This document shows positions 53,706-63,022 of a DNA stretch of 64,000 bases, piece after piece (the stretch's first letter is position 1; each line of letters starts with the position of its first letter). The position numbers were made by a program, and so were the translations under genes. This DNA comes from Agrobacterium larrymoorei. Its GTDB lineage: Bacteria > Pseudomonadota > Alphaproteobacteria > Rhizobiales > Rhizobiaceae. The notes below the pieces were generated by a model. That model saw only the letters and a list, made by a program, of their open reading frames with translations. It did no database searches and was not told where the DNA came from. Location: the NCBI RefSeq assembly GCF_030819275.1, contig NZ_JAUTBL010000002.1, positions 2,172,501 through 2,236,500 of the forward strand, written 5' to 3'.

Positions 53706-55031
53706 GTGTTGATCGAGACCGGAAATACCATCACCCAGGGAGCCGTCGCGCAGTCTCCAGACCGAAAGCACCGTCTGAAATCGATTATCGGCGGTTCGAC
53801 GGGCAACCTCGTCGAATGGTTCGACTGGTACGTCTACGCCGCATTCGCGCTTTACTTCGCGCCGCACTTCTTTCCCGCAGGCGATCAGACCGCACAGCTT
53901 CTCAATTCTGCCGCCGTCTTCGCCGTCGGCTTCGTTATGCGCCCTGTCGGCGCTTGGATCATGGGCCTTTATGCCGACCGTCATGGCCGCAAGTCCGGTC
54001 TGGCGCTTTCGGTAACCCTCATGTGCCTGGGCTCGCTCATCATTGCGCTAACGCCCGACTACAACACGATCGGCGTAGCCGCGCCCACACTTCTCGTCAT
54101 CGCCCGTCTCCTGCAGGGTCTCTCCGTCGGCGGCGAATACGGCGCCTCTGCCACCTATCTCTCCGAAATGGCCGGCAAGGAACGCCGCGGCTTCTTCTCC
54201 TCCTTCCAATACGTGACCCTGATCTCGGGCCAGCTTCTGGCCATCGCCGTCCTGATCATTCTACAGAACGTCATGAGCACGGAAGCCCTCAACGCCTGGG
54301 GCTGGCGCATCCCGTTCTTCGTCGGTGCGGCTCTCGCCATCGTCGTCTTCTGGCTGCGTCGCGGTCTTGCAGAAACCGAAAGCTTCAAGAACGCCAAGGC
54401 TGAAGGCAAGCCGAAGTCTGGCTTCTGGCAGTTGCTGACCAAGCATCCGAAAGAGACCGCACTCGTCATGCTGCTGACAGCAGGCGGTACCTTGGCCTTC
54501 TATGCCTACTCCATTTACATGCAGAAGTTCCTGGTCAACACCTCCGGTTTCTCCCGCGAGGTTGCCAGCGAAATCAACGCCGTCACGCTCTTCATCTTCA
54601 TGCTGCTGCAGCCCATCGCTGGCGGATTGTCCGACAAGATCGGCCGCAAGCCTCTGATGATCACATTCGGTGTGCTGGGCGTCCTCTGCACCTATCCGAT
54701 CTTCTCGGCTCTGGAACAGACGAAGGACCCGCTCACCGCCGGATTGCTGGTCATGGCCGCCCTTGTCATTGTCACGGGCTACACCTCGATCAATGCCGTG
54801 GTCAAAGCGGAGCTTTTCCCCGCCCATATTCGCGCACTCGGTGTTGCCCTGCCTTACGCGCTCGCCAACACGCTCTTCGGCGGCACCGCCGAGTTCGTCG
54901 CACTGCGCTTCAAGAGCGTCGGTTGGGAACAGGGCTTCTACTGGTACGTCACCGCCATGATCGGCGTGTCGCTCATCGTCTACCTGTTCATGCGCGACAC
55001 CAGCAAGCAGAGCGAGATCATCGAAGACTAA
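53706..55031 (+). CDS. MHS-family organic acid:H+ symporter (KgtP-like)
   Basis: 441 residues from a GTG start with a GGGAGGG ribosome site. Twelve membrane helices of the metabolite:H+ symporter MFS branch: GNLVEWFDWYVYAAFALYF, GRKSGLALSVTLM, RLLQGLSVGGEYGASATYL (each in part) and the repeat SDKIGRKP. Closest to alpha-ketoglutarate permease KgtP. Divergent from a DctB/DctD pair that probably controls it. Confidence 0.88.
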   Translation: MLIETGNTITQGAVAQSPDRKHRLKSIIGGSTGNLVEWFDWYVYAAFALYFAPHFFPAGDQTAQLLNSAAVFAVGFVMRPVGAWIMGLYADRHGRKSGLALSVTLMCLGSLIIALTPDYNTIGVAAPTLLVIARLLQGLSVGGEYGASATYLSEMAGKERRGFFSSFQYVTLISGQLLAIAVLIILQNVMSTEALNAWGWRIPFFVGAALAIVVFWLRRGLAETESFKNAKAEGKPKSGFWQLLTKHPKETALVMLLTAGGTLAFYAYSIYMQKFLVNTSGFSREVASEINAVTLFIFMLLQPIAGGLSDKIGRKPLMITFGVLGVLCTYPIFSALEQTKDPLTAGLLVMAALVIVTGYTSINAVVKAELFPAHIRALGVALPYALANTLFGGTAEFVALRFKSVGWEQGFYWYVTAMIGVSLIVYLFMRDTSKQSEIIED

Positions 55032-55032
55032 A

Positions 55033-55106
55033 AGACCCTCACCAGGGGTCTGCAACCGATGCCATATTGAACGCGGGCGTCGTCTTCGGACGGCGCCCGC
55101 TTCATT
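55033..55106 (+). terminator. terminator after the permease gene
   Basis: Two stems follow the stop. AGACCC/GGGTCT (55033-55051) is short. The second (55073-55100) pairs GCGGGCG-T-CGTC with GACG-G-CGCCCGC around a TTCG tetraloop, followed by TTCATTT, and is a convincing intrinsic terminator. Confidence 0.75.
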
Positions 55107-55258
55107 TGGCTAGATGAGTTATCGTAACTGACGTCAGTACCGGAAAAGCTAAACGCATCACTTCAAACGCGTCCGCCCCTGGCCGATCCGCCGACAGAGC
55201 GGAGACGGCGCTAAGGCGGCGATCGCGCAGCTATGCGGATAGTTTTAAAAGCCCGATA

Positions 55259-56968
55259 TCAGAACAGGAAGTAGCGCTGTGCCATGGGCAGAACCGTCGC
55301 CGGTTCGCAGGTCAGCAACTCGCCATCGGCGCGGACTTCGTAGGTTTCCGGGTCCACCTCGATATGCGGGGTCAGTGTATTGTGGATCATCGAGGCTTTC
55401 GAGATGCCGCCACGGACATTCTTCACCGCCACCAGTTTCTTGGCGACGCCGAGGCGCTGCGCAAGCCCACCATCGAGCGAGGCCTGCGAGACGAATGTAA
55501 CGGAGGAGTTGGTCCGTAGCTTGCCGTAGGCCGCAAACATCGGGCGGTAATGCATAGGCTGCGGGGTGGGGATCGAGGCATTCGGGTCGCCCATGGGCGC
55601 TGCCGCGATGGACCCGCCCAGCAGTACCATTTCCGGCTTCACGCCGAAGAAGGCCGGGGACCACAGCACGAGGTCGGCACGCTTGCCGACTTCGACCGAG
55701 CCGATCTCGTGGCTGACGCCATGGGCAATCGCCGGATTGATCGTGTATTTGGCGATGTAGCGGCGCACACGGAAATTGTCGTTCTCGCCCTTCTCATCCT
55801 TCAGGCGACCACGCTGACGCTTCATCTTGTCCGCCGTCTGCCACGTGCGGATCGCCACTTCGCCGACGCGGCCCATGGCCTGGCTATCGGAAGAAATGAT
55901 CGAGAAGGCACCGATGTCATGCAGAATATCTTCCGCCGCAATCGTTTCCTTGCGGATACGGCTTTCGGCAAAGGCGATGTCTTCAGGGATCGAGGGCGAC
56001 AGGTGATGGCAGACCATCAGCATGTCCAGATGTTCCGCCAGCGTATTGACCGTGTAGGGCCGCGTCGGGTTGGTGGAGGACGGAATGACATTGGGGTTGC
56101 CGCAGACCTTGATGATATCCGGCGCGTGACCACCGCCTGCCCCTTCCGTATGGAAGGCATGGATGGTGCGGCCCTTGATGGCGGCCACCGTATCTTCCAC
56201 GAAACCGCTTTCGTTCAGCGTATCGGTGTGGATCATCACCTGCACGTCGAAGGCGTCGGCAACTGTCAGGCAGTTGTCGATGGCAGCCGGCGTCGTCCCC
56301 CAGTCCTCATGCAGCTTCAGCGAGGATGCACCCGCCAGGATCATTTCTTCCAGCGGCTTCGGCAGCGAGGCATTGCCCTTGCCGGCAAGCGCCAGATTCA
56401 TCGGAAATCCATCGAAGCTTTCGATCATCCGCTCGATATGCCATGCGCCGGTGCAGGTGGTGGCGAGCGTTCCATGCGCAGGACCCGAACCGCCGCCCAG
56501 CATGCAGGTGACGCCGCTCATCAGCGCTTCTTCGATCTGCTGCGGGCAGATATAATGGATATGGGCGTCCATACCGCCAGCGGTCAGGATCTTGCCCTCA
56601 CCTGCAATGGCTTCGGTCGAAGGGCCGACGATGATCGTCACGCCCGGCTGCGTATCCGGATTGCCCGCCTTGCCGATTGCGTGGATGCGCCCGTCCTTCA
56701 ACCCGACATCGGCTTTGTAAATGCCCGAATGATCGACAATCACCGCATTGGTGATGACGGTATCGACCGCACCCTCCGCACGCGTCGCCTGGCTCTGGCC
56801 CATGCCGTCACGAATGACCTTGCCGCCACCGAACTTCACCTCTTCTCCATAGGTGGTGAAATCCTTTTCGATTTCGATGAACAGCTCCGTGTCCGCAAGG
56901 CGCACCTTGTCGCCGGTGGTCGGGCCGAACATGCTGGCATAGGCGGCACGGGAAATCTTGTAGGACAT
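55259..56968 (-). CDS. ureC: UreC, urease alpha subunit
   Basis: 569 residues, the catalytic subunit. Nickel ligands HIHYICPQQ (HxH), the carbamylated lysine in [13 protein letters not shown], and the active-site flap region [20 protein letters not shown] (in part). [20 protein letters not shown] at the start is diagnostic. Hydrolyses urea to ammonia and carbamate. Preceded in the operon by three non-urease genes; ureEFG are more than 6 kb downstream. Confidence 0.98.
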   Translation of the reverse strand: MSYKISRAAYASMFGPTTGDKVRLADTELFIEIEKDFTTYGEEVKFGGGKVIRDGMGQSQATRAEGAVDTVITNAVIVDHSGIYKADVGLKDGRIHAIGKAGNPDTQPGVTIIVGPSTEAIAGEGKILTAGGMDAHIHYICPQQIEEALMSGVTCMLGGGSGPAHGTLATTCTGAWHIERMIESFDGFPMNLALAGKGNASLPKPLEEMILAGASSLKLHEDWGTTPAAIDNCLTVADAFDVQVMIHTDTLNESGFVEDTVAAIKGRTIHAFHTEGAGGGHAPDIIKVCGNPNVIPSSTNPTRPYTVNTLAEHLDMLMVCHHLSPSIPEDIAFAESRIRKETIAAEDILHDIGAFSIISSDSQAMGRVGEVAIRTWQTADKMKRQRGRLKDEKGENDNFRVRRYIAKYTINPAIAHGVSHEIGSVEVGKRADLVLWSPAFFGVKPEMVLLGGSIAAAPMGDPNASIPTPQPMHYRPMFAAYGKLRTNSSVTFVSQASLDGGLAQRLGVAKKLVAVKNVRGGISKASMIHNTLTPHIEVDPETYEVRADGELLTCEPATVLPMAQRYFLF

Positions 56969-56971
56969 GGT

Positions 56972-57613
56972 TCAGGCTCCTTCGGAGACGGAGAAATTCG
57001 ATAAGGAAGACAGTCGTTTTAGCTTGCCCTGCGTGACAAGCGCATCAACCAGTTGTTTTTCGACGGAAAAGGGGTGGCCGCTCCAACCTTTATGGCAAAA
57101 ACCGGCAATGGTGAGTTCGTCCTTTTCGCCAATAGCGTCAAGCATGTAGCGAATGGCGAAGAGCCCTGTGCTTGGACATACATAAGGCTCAGGGGACAGG
57201 CCTTTCAGTTCCTCATCCAGCCACTCATGCACCTGGCGGCTAATGACGAGATGGGTTTTGCCGGTCTCCGAGGCGATTGCGGCAAACTCGGCACTGTAGT
57301 CGACACAAAAATCCTCGAGCTCCGGCCAATGACGATGGATATCCTCTTCCATCTCGCCGAACTTGACGGAGTCGCGAACCGACCAGATCGCCGATGCCGC
57401 CTTGACCCCTGGGCTTTCGCGCCAGGAGCGATCCTCGATCATCCGCCGACCGGGCCGTCCAGTGTTGCAAACCGCGACGACGTCGGTCCGGCTACCGCCT
57501 GCGCCGAGAGAGCGGCAATCATTGAAACGAATAATGACATCGGCAGTATCGATCCAATCGGCCACGCCCTGCGGTATTTCCCCATTTCCAACGATCACGA
57601 TCCGGCGGCTCAT
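56972..57613 (-). CDS. urease-operon protein with sialyltransferase (GT29)-like motifs
   Basis: 213 residues from ATG 57613. Motifs in order: IVIVGNGEI (5-13), ID..D (21-25), RFN (29-31), a G..TD segment (40-44), PSTGLFAIRYML (147-158) and H180-x4-E185. These line up with sialylmotifs L, S and VS of GT29 sialyltransferases, including the Asn of RFN and the PSTG step. Rhizobial relatives are often just called urease operon accessory protein. No signal peptide. It ends three bases before ureC. Whether it is a glycosyltransferase is inference. Confidence 0.75.
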   Translation of the reverse strand: MSRRIVIVGNGEIPQGVADWIDTADVIIRFNDCRSLGAGGSRTDVVAVCNTGRPGRRMIEDRSWRESPGVKAASAIWSVRDSVKFGEMEEDIHRHWPELEDFCVDYSAEFAAIASETGKTHLVISRQVHEWLDEELKGLSPEPYVCPSTGLFAIRYMLDAIGEKDELTIAGFCHKGWSGHPFSVEKQLVDALVTQGKLKRLSSLSNFSVSEGA

Positions 57614-57618
57614 GGTCT

Positions 57619-58047
57619 TCAGAAACTTTCCGTCCATTTGCGCAGGTCGTTGGTCCGCGCCCGGCTCATCGCTGCGAGGCAGGAGAGAACCAGCTGTGGC
57701 TCCATGGTGCCCGCCCGCGCCTGGAAACCCTCGAAGTCGCAATTGGCATCGCGGAAGATTATCCATGCACTTTGGGCCGCAATAAGCGCCTCTTCGGCAC
57801 CCTTGCTGTGGTCGTCAGCTGCCTTGTCACGTTCGACCAGAATTGCGCGCAGCTTCCGATATTGCGTGTTCAATTCCTTGTCGGCCTTGTCGTAATCCTC
57901 TCCCGCGCACTGGGTCATCTCCATCTGCGTCTGCGGGTCGGCACAATTTGCCTTGCTCTCCTGCGCGAAGGCTGGACCACTCGTCGCAAGCACCGCGGCC
58001 AGAAGAACAGAGGCAAAGACGCCGGAGGAGATTGGCCTCAACATCAC
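57619..58047 (-). CDS. LprI-like (DUF1311) periplasmic protein
   Basis: 142 residues. Signal peptide to GPAFA|QESK, then the lysozyme-inhibitor LprI pattern: four cysteines ([44 protein letters not shown]) and the [15 protein letters not shown] helix. Its start overlaps the ureB stop. Part of the urease operon by position; no known role in urea metabolism. Confidence 0.85.
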   Translation of the reverse strand: MMLRPISSGVFASVLLAAVLATSGPAFAQESKANCADPQTQMEMTQCAGEDYDKADKELNTQYRKLRAILVERDKAADDHSKGAEEALIAAQSAWIIFRDANCDFEGFQARAGTMEPQLVLSCLAAMSRARTNDLRKWTESF

Positions 58048-58349
58048 AACTTTCCCATCACCTGCTGGCGAAACCCATAAACCTCGCGCTTGCCCGACAA
58101 TGGCACCAGCGTCACTTCGCGCTTCTGCCCCGGCTCGAAACGCACGGCCGTACCCGCCGGAATATCCAGCCGCATGCCGCGGGCCTTGTCGCGCTCGAAG
58201 ATCAGCCCGGCATTGGTCTCGAAGAAATGATAATGGCTGCCCACCTGAACCGGGCGGTCACCGGAATTGGCAACCTCGATGGTCACGGTCGGCTGGCCGG
58301 CATTGAGCTCTATCGTGCCCTCGGCAGCAATGATCTCACCTGGTATCAT
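58044..58349 (-). CDS. ureB: UreB, urease beta subunit
   Basis: 101 residues. [33 protein letters not shown] and [19 protein letters not shown] are characteristic. Structural subunit of the urease trimer. Its start overlaps the stop of the gene before and its stop overlaps the next gene. Confidence 0.97.
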   Translation of the reverse strand: MIPGEIIAAEGTIELNAGQPTVTIEVANSGDRPVQVGSHYHFFETNAGLIFERDKARGMRLDIPAGTAVRFEPGQKREVTLVPLSGKREVYGFRQQVMGKL

Positions 58350-58900
58350 GGTCGTGCTTCCACTGTATGGGTTTCAGTTGTGTATTTGACTTGGTTATCC
58401 ATTTTTCGCACCATTTCGGGCGCAACCAAACACACTACAAATAGGCTCAAAGAAATGCAAAACGCTACGATCCAAAAGGTGAATCTTGCAGTTTTCAAAT
58501 TACCTGTCTTTTTCCGGTCATAGTACTTTACAAGTCCACTTAGACTTGTCCTGCCAAATATTTTTCGCTCTATGTGAATCTTAATATATGCTTCATGCAC
58601 CTTGATCACGTGAGCATGAGCTCGATAGCGAAATATGCCGTAGCCACTTATCAAGACCGGAAAGAAGGCTGACAAAGCTAAAGCAAGCGGCCTTAAGCTC
58701 TCAGCGCTTAAGACGAGCCAATATATTAAACCGACCGCTACCATACTGAGAATTTCGAACTGGTTCATCGTTCGAATTTCTTCATCGATTCTTGTACGTG
58801 CTGCCTTCATCTCTTCTAGAAGGTATTGATAACGAACGTCGGCACTTGCACGCACTTGGAGAGGCGTTCTGCTACCTGAAGGTTGATCATCAGCGCTCAT
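58346..58900 (-). CDS. AT-rich membrane protein inside the urease operon
   Basis: 184 residues from ATG 58900 with GGAAGGG upstream. About three membrane segments ([50 protein letters not shown]). Base composition is clearly more AT-rich than the flanking ure genes, hinting at later acquisition. Its stop overlaps the ureB ATG, so it is translationally integrated. No family recognised. Confidence 0.75.
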   Translation of the reverse strand: MSADDQPSGSRTPLQVRASADVRYQYLLEEMKAARTRIDEEIRTMNQFEILSMVAVGLIYWLVLSAESLRPLALALSAFFPVLISGYGIFRYRAHAHVIKVHEAYIKIHIERKIFGRTSLSGLVKYYDRKKTGNLKTARFTFWIVAFCISLSLFVVCLVAPEMVRKMDNQVKYTTETHTVEARP

Positions 58901-58921
58901 CGACAAAGCCCTTCCGGTAGA

Positions 58922-59224
58922 TCACCTAATCGGCTCATGCACGGTGACGAGCTTAGTGCCGTCCGGGAACGTGGCTTCCACCTGCACGTCATGGATCATC
59001 TCGGCGATGCCTTCCATGACCTGATCGCGCGAGATGACATGCGCGCCCGCTTCCATCAGTTCGGCAACGGCGCGGCCGTCACGCGCCCCTTCCACCACAT
59101 AGTCGGTGATAAGCGCGATCGCCTCGGGGTAATTGAGTTTCACGCCGCGTTCGAGCCGCCGACGCGCCACCATGGCGGCCATGGAGATCAGGAGCTTGTC
59201 TTTTTCCCGGGGAGTAAGGTTCAT
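58922..59224 (-). CDS. ureA: UreA, urease gamma subunit
   Basis: 100 residues. [44 protein letters not shown] (each in part) and [16 protein letters not shown] are diagnostic. Structural subunit; associates with UreB and UreC. GGGA precedes the ATG. 116 bp after ureD. Confidence 0.97.
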   Translation of the reverse strand: MNLTPREKDKLLISMAAMVARRRLERGVKLNYPEAIALITDYVVEGARDGRAVAELMEAGAHVISRDQVMEGIAEMIHDVQVEATFPDGTKLVTVHEPIR

Positions 59225-59340
59225 CGTCGTCCCATTCCAGCCGAGCGTCCTTCAGGGTTTGAAAGGTACGCTCAAAATCATCCTGCCTATGCAGCAACTT
59301 AAGCCGGATACTCATCCAGTTTCAGGGCGCTGCACACGCT

Positions 59341-60171
59341 TCACAGATTCCAGACTTTCGGCACTGGCGCGCCGTTGCGCAAGAGCGAAATGATGGGAAA
59401 AAGCATTTTTCTCAGGGAGAATCCGTCCGGCGCGGACAGTCGCACCACGAGCTTGCCCTGCCACTCGCTGGCGCCGCCGCTTTCTCCGGCAAACGCCCTG
59501 ATTTTAGGCAATAGCGCTTCGGCCAGCGGGCCGATATAGAGGATGGTGGCGAAGGCAACCCGGCCTGCGAGAACGGAAGAATGCTGCGTCAGATCGGCAA
59601 TCCGGCCATCGAGAAAAAGCTCTTCCGCATGAACGAGCTTGCCGCCGTGACGAATACGCCAACGGTCACGAAACAGCCCCTCCTCCATCGCCTCGCCCAT
59701 GGCCTGACGGCCAAGCAGCACCGCCTCGACGGCGATAAACTCGGACGAGGCATCGAGATCGGCCTCCAGCCTGCGCGTCAGCGAAGCGCGGTCGAAGAGG
59801 ATGGTTTCCTGGGGAAGCCAATGCAGACGGGTGTTTTCTTCCGCCGTGATGCGAACGGACACGTTCGCAGTCCCGGCGGCGGCCTTGTAGACCTTCTCGC
59901 AGGCCTGCGTCGTCACCACGAGGCTGGTTCCCGCTTTCGCATGCGCCTGCCACTCCACCTCGTCCCCGCCGGTTAAACCGCCGGAGGAATTGATGAGAAT
60001 GGCTTCCATTTCATTGGAAAAGGTTTCGGGGAGCCTGATCTTGGCGCAGCCTTCCTGAAACAATTCGTCCAGGCGGCTGCGTCCATCAAGGGCTTTGGTT
60101 ACAATGCGTCCTCGGCCACGGGCGCGCTGCGGACGGGGTTGGCTGATGCTTTCAAGGACTGGCTGCACGTC
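59341..60171 (-). CDS. ureD: UreD, urease accessory protein
   Basis: 276 residues from a GTG at 60171 with GGAG six bases upstream; the frame opens at 60276 but that N-terminus is not UreD-like and 276 fits the family. Motifs: [23 protein letters not shown] (in part), [16 protein letters not shown] and [14 protein letters not shown]. Scaffold for nickel loading. The start overlaps the esterase 3' end by 73 bp. Confidence 0.93.
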   Translation of the reverse strand, partial: DVQPVLESISQPRPQRARGRGRIVTKALDGRSRLDELFQEGCAKIRLPETFSNEMEAILINSSGGLTGGDEVEWQAHAKAGTSLVVTTQACEKVYKAAAGTANVSVRITAEENTRLHWLPQETILFDRASLTRRLEADLDASSEFIAVEAVLLGRQAMGEAMEEGLFRDRWRIRHGGKLVHAEELFLDGRIADLTQHSSVLAGRVAFATILYIGPLAEALLPKIRAFAGESGGASEWQGKLVVRLSAPDGFSLRKMLFPIISLLRNGAPVPKVWNL

Positions 60172-61313
60172 GTCTCCGAGGGCTTCGCTGATGCGGAAAC
60201 CGCTTTCACAGAGCAATCCGTCTTCGACGTTGCGTCGACTACCATCTGCCCTTCCGTATTCTGGAAGAAATCCCACATTCTTTCAGCGGCATCAACCTGT
60301 CTTGCACTCTCATCACCTGATGACTTGCGGTCGACCGCAGGCTGCGCCTTCGGTGTCACGTCGCCGCCGGGTTTGCGGGTCAAAACAGCAGAGGCAGCAA
60401 TAACTTCGGATTTCATCGTGGCGCGCGGCCAGGCATGATCCCAGGCGTCGATCACATAAGAATGGATGCGTGAACCGCTCTTGCAGACATCGTAGGAATT
60501 GAAGGTGAAGTTGCCGAGAGACTTGCTCTTCACGGCACCCTTGCAGCCATCGAGCTCCGCCCACCGCTTCAGCGCCGTCTCGCCGCCATACTGCCAGTAA
60601 GGCTTGCCGCCGCCCTGATAGGGGTTGGCTGGATCTTTCGTGCCAGCAAAAGCGATAATCGACAGGGGCTTGGCCGGTGTGCAGCTTGCCATATCCGGCC
60701 GCCAACGGCCTTCGGCTTCCACCGGAACGCCTGCGCGCAGCGAGGCGACAAAGCCAGCCGCGGCAAAATCGTTGCTGCCGCTGCAAAGATATTGGGAAAG
60801 CATGCGCCCACCACCGGAATAGCCGGAGCCATAGAAGCGTTCTTCATCGACGCAGAACTTCGACTTCACCATGGAAACCGCATCGCGGATGAAAGAGACC
60901 TCGTCCAGCCCGCCCTTGCGGGTGGTCACGCCCGGCACGTTCCAGGCATGGGTGCCCGGTAGCTCACCATCGAGACTGCCCTGCAGGGCCACGACCACGA
61001 CGCCTGCGCGTTCGGCAACCTTGTCCCAACCGCTGCGGTCGAGCTGGCCATTCGGGTTGCTGTTGCTGCCATGAAAATCAAAAACCACCGGCACCGGCTT
61101 CGATCCATCATAAGAGGAGGGAACGAAATAGACGCCCTCGCGTTCTGACCCCTGTGACATGAGCGAAAACGCGTGCCGACCTGGCTTTACAGCCTCACCG
61201 CACATCGATGCCGATGCAGCGGCGCTCATGCTTGTGAGGATGGCAAAACCTGCGAACAATGTCTTGGCAGGGGATGGAAGCCGGAATGTTCGGCCAGCAA
61301 CAGTCAAATTCAT
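60099..61313 (-). CDS. secreted LpqC/feruloyl-esterase-like hydrolase
   Basis: 404 residues from ATG 61313. Signal peptide through SAAASA. Esterase family of PHB depolymerase/LpqC type: [14 protein letters not shown] oxyanion region, nucleophile [10 protein letters not shown], an acid in [12 protein letters not shown] and a His in DAWDHAWP. A Lys/Ser-rich tail of about 100 residues follows. It ends inside ureD. No known role in urea use. Confidence 0.88.
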   Translation of the reverse strand: MNLTVAGRTFRLPSPAKTLFAGFAILTSMSAAASASMCGEAVKPGRHAFSLMSQGSEREGVYFVPSSYDGSKPVPVVFDFHGSNSNPNGQLDRSGWDKVAERAGVVVVALQGSLDGELPGTHAWNVPGVTTRKGGLDEVSFIRDAVSMVKSKFCVDEERFYGSGYSGGGRMLSQYLCSGSNDFAAAGFVASLRAGVPVEAEGRWRPDMASCTPAKPLSIIAFAGTKDPANPYQGGGKPYWQYGGETALKRWAELDGCKGAVKSKSLGNFTFNSYDVCKSGSRIHSYVIDAWDHAWPRATMKSEVIAASAVLTRKPGGDVTPKAQPAVDRKSSGDESARQVDAAERMWDFFQNTEGQMVVDATSKTDCSVKAVSASAKPSETTCSQSLKASANPVRSAPVAEDAL

Positions 61314-61555
61314 CGGCACGCCTTTATTGGCACAGTTCTCCGACAAGATGCCGGAAAATTCGCGGAATGTAAGGGATCGACGGTCGCGGCGTGCAGATGA
61401 CCTCTCGGGTGTGTCTTGCATGCAGCATTCATGTTGCCAATAACACAGGACTTTGGTGAAGGAAACGTAAAAACCTGCATGAAAGCCATGTCTCAGCGCA
61501 TGGCTCTTCACTTTATCACGGGGTTTTTATTACACCGTGAGCATATTTGCAGCAG
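61314..61555. other. intergenic region between urtE and the esterase gene
   Basis: About 240 bp with AT-rich stretches around 61505-61560 (TTTATTACACCG). It probably contains the promoter of the esterase-ureD transcript and the end of the urt transcript. No strong hairpin seen. Confidence 0.4.
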
Positions 61556-62251
61556 CTATACTGTCAGATGCCGCCTTGCTTCCGGCGTATCCAGCGTTTC
61601 CGCCGCACCTTGATGCACGACCTCGCCACGATCCATGATGTAGACATAGTCAGCAAGCTCGCGGCAGAAATCCAGATACTGCTCGACCAGCAGGATCGCC
61701 ATGCCGGTGGAATCCCGCAAATATTTGATCGCCCGCCCGATATCCTTGATGATCGATGGCTGAATGCCTTCGGTCGGCTCATCCAGAACAAGGATCTTCG
61801 GCCGCGTCACCAGCGCCCGCCCAATCGCCAGTTGCTGCTGTTGCCCGCCGGAAAGATCACCACCCCGGCGTGACAACATGCTTTGCAGCACCGGAAACAG
61901 GCTGAAGATGTCGTCGGGAATAAACCGCTCCTTGCGCGGCAGAGGCGCATAACCACTCTCCAGATTTTCCTGCACCGTCAGCAGCGGAAAGATTTCACGC
62001 CCCTGCGGCACGTAGCCCACCCCGCGCTTCGCCCGCTGATAGGGCGCCAGGCCATTGAGACTTTCGCCCCCAAAGGTGATCGAGCCGCCGCTAATGGCAT
62101 GCTGCCCGGTGACCGCACGCAACAGCGAGCTTTTGCCCACCCCATTACGCCCAAGCACACAGGTGATCTTGCCCATCTCGGCATTGAGCGAAATGCCACG
62201 CAAAGCCTGCGCCGCACCATAATGGAGATTGATGTTTTCGACGCTTAGCAT
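61556..62251 (-). CDS. urtE: UrtE, urea ABC transporter ATP-binding protein
   Basis: 231 residues from ATG 62251, chosen because GGGG lies eight bases upstream; a GTG at 62257 is also possible. ABC domain of the LivF type: Walker A LGRNGVGKSSLLRAV, signature LSGGQQQQLAIGRAL, Walker B ILVLDEPTEGI, H-loop LLVEQYLDF. With UrtABCD imports urea. Overlaps or abuts the urtD stop. Confidence 0.95.
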   Translation of the reverse strand: MLSVENINLHYGAAQALRGISLNAEMGKITCVLGRNGVGKSSLLRAVTGQHAISGGSITFGGESLNGLAPYQRAKRGVGYVPQGREIFPLLTVQENLESGYAPLPRKERFIPDDIFSLFPVLQSMLSRRGGDLSGGQQQQLAIGRALVTRPKILVLDEPTEGIQPSIIKDIGRAIKYLRDSTGMAILLVEQYLDFCRELADYVYIMDRGEVVHQGAAETLDTPEARRHLTV

Positions 62252-62253
62252 GT

Positions 62254-63015
62254 TCACCGCCCCAGATAATTCTCAATGACCTTCGGATCGTTCGAGACGA
62301 AGTCGATCGATCCCTCGGCCAGCACGGAGCCTTCCGCAAGGCAGGTCACCTTGACGCCAAGCTCGCGGATGAAGCCCATGTCGTGTTCCACCACCACCAC
62401 GGAACGGGTCTTGGCGATTTCCTTCAACAGCACAGCCGTTTCCGCCGTCTCGGCGTCCGTCATGCCGGCCACCGGTTCATCCACCAGCAGAAGCTTCGGC
62501 TCTTGAGCGAGCAGCATGCCGATTTCCAGCCACTGTTTCTGGCCGTGGGAGAGATTGGCCGCAAGATCATCTCGGCGGTGGCCGAGGCGCACAGTTGCGA
62601 GGATTTCCTCGATGCGCGCCTTGTCTTCCGCCGTCAGACGGTAGAACAGCGTGGCGAAGACGCCGCGTTTGCGGTTCAGCGCCAGTTCCAGATTGTCCCA
62701 GACCGTGTGGCTTTCGAACACGGTCGGCTTCTGGAATTTCCGGCCGATGCCGAGTTGGGCGATGTCCGCCTCGTCCTTCTTCGTCAGGTCGATCTGGTCT
62801 TCGAACAGCACCGTGCCGCTGTCCGGCCGGGTCTTGCCGGTGATGATGTCCATCATCGTCGTCTTGCCGGCTCCATTTGGGCCGATAATGGCGCGCAACT
62901 CGCCGGGCTCCACCACAAAGGAAAGAGAGTTCAGCGCCCGGAAGCCGTCGAAGGAAACGGAAACGCCGTCGAGATAAAGCAGGCTTTTTGCTCTCGTATC
63001 GGAAACTGTGTTCAT
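62254..63015 (-). CDS. urtD: UrtD, urea ABC transporter ATP-binding protein
   Basis: 253 residues from ATG 63015 (MNTVSDTRAKSLLYLDG); the open frame extends further but is arginine-rich non-protein. ABC domain of the LivG type: Walker A IGPNGAGKTTMMDII, NLSHGQKQWLEIGM signature, Walker B LLLVDEPVAGM, VVVEHDMGFI. Signature LSHGQ rather than LSGGQ is usual in this subgroup. Confidence 0.95.
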   Translation of the reverse strand: MNTVSDTRAKSLLYLDGVSVSFDGFRALNSLSFVVEPGELRAIIGPNGAGKTTMMDIITGKTRPDSGTVLFEDQIDLTKKDEADIAQLGIGRKFQKPTVFESHTVWDNLELALNRKRGVFATLFYRLTAEDKARIEEILATVRLGHRRDDLAANLSHGQKQWLEIGMLLAQEPKLLLVDEPVAGMTDAETAETAVLLKEIAKTRSVVVVEHDMGFIRELGVKVTCLAEGSVLAEGSIDFVSNDPKVIENYLGR

Positions 63016-63022
63016 ATCCGCC

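Noticed and set aside
59079..59315. Minus frame MSIRLKLLHRQDDFERTFQ between ureD and ureA
   Set aside because: The first 30 codons look protein-like, but the frame overlaps most of ureA in another phase and has no visible ribosome site; a short leader peptide cannot be fully excluded.
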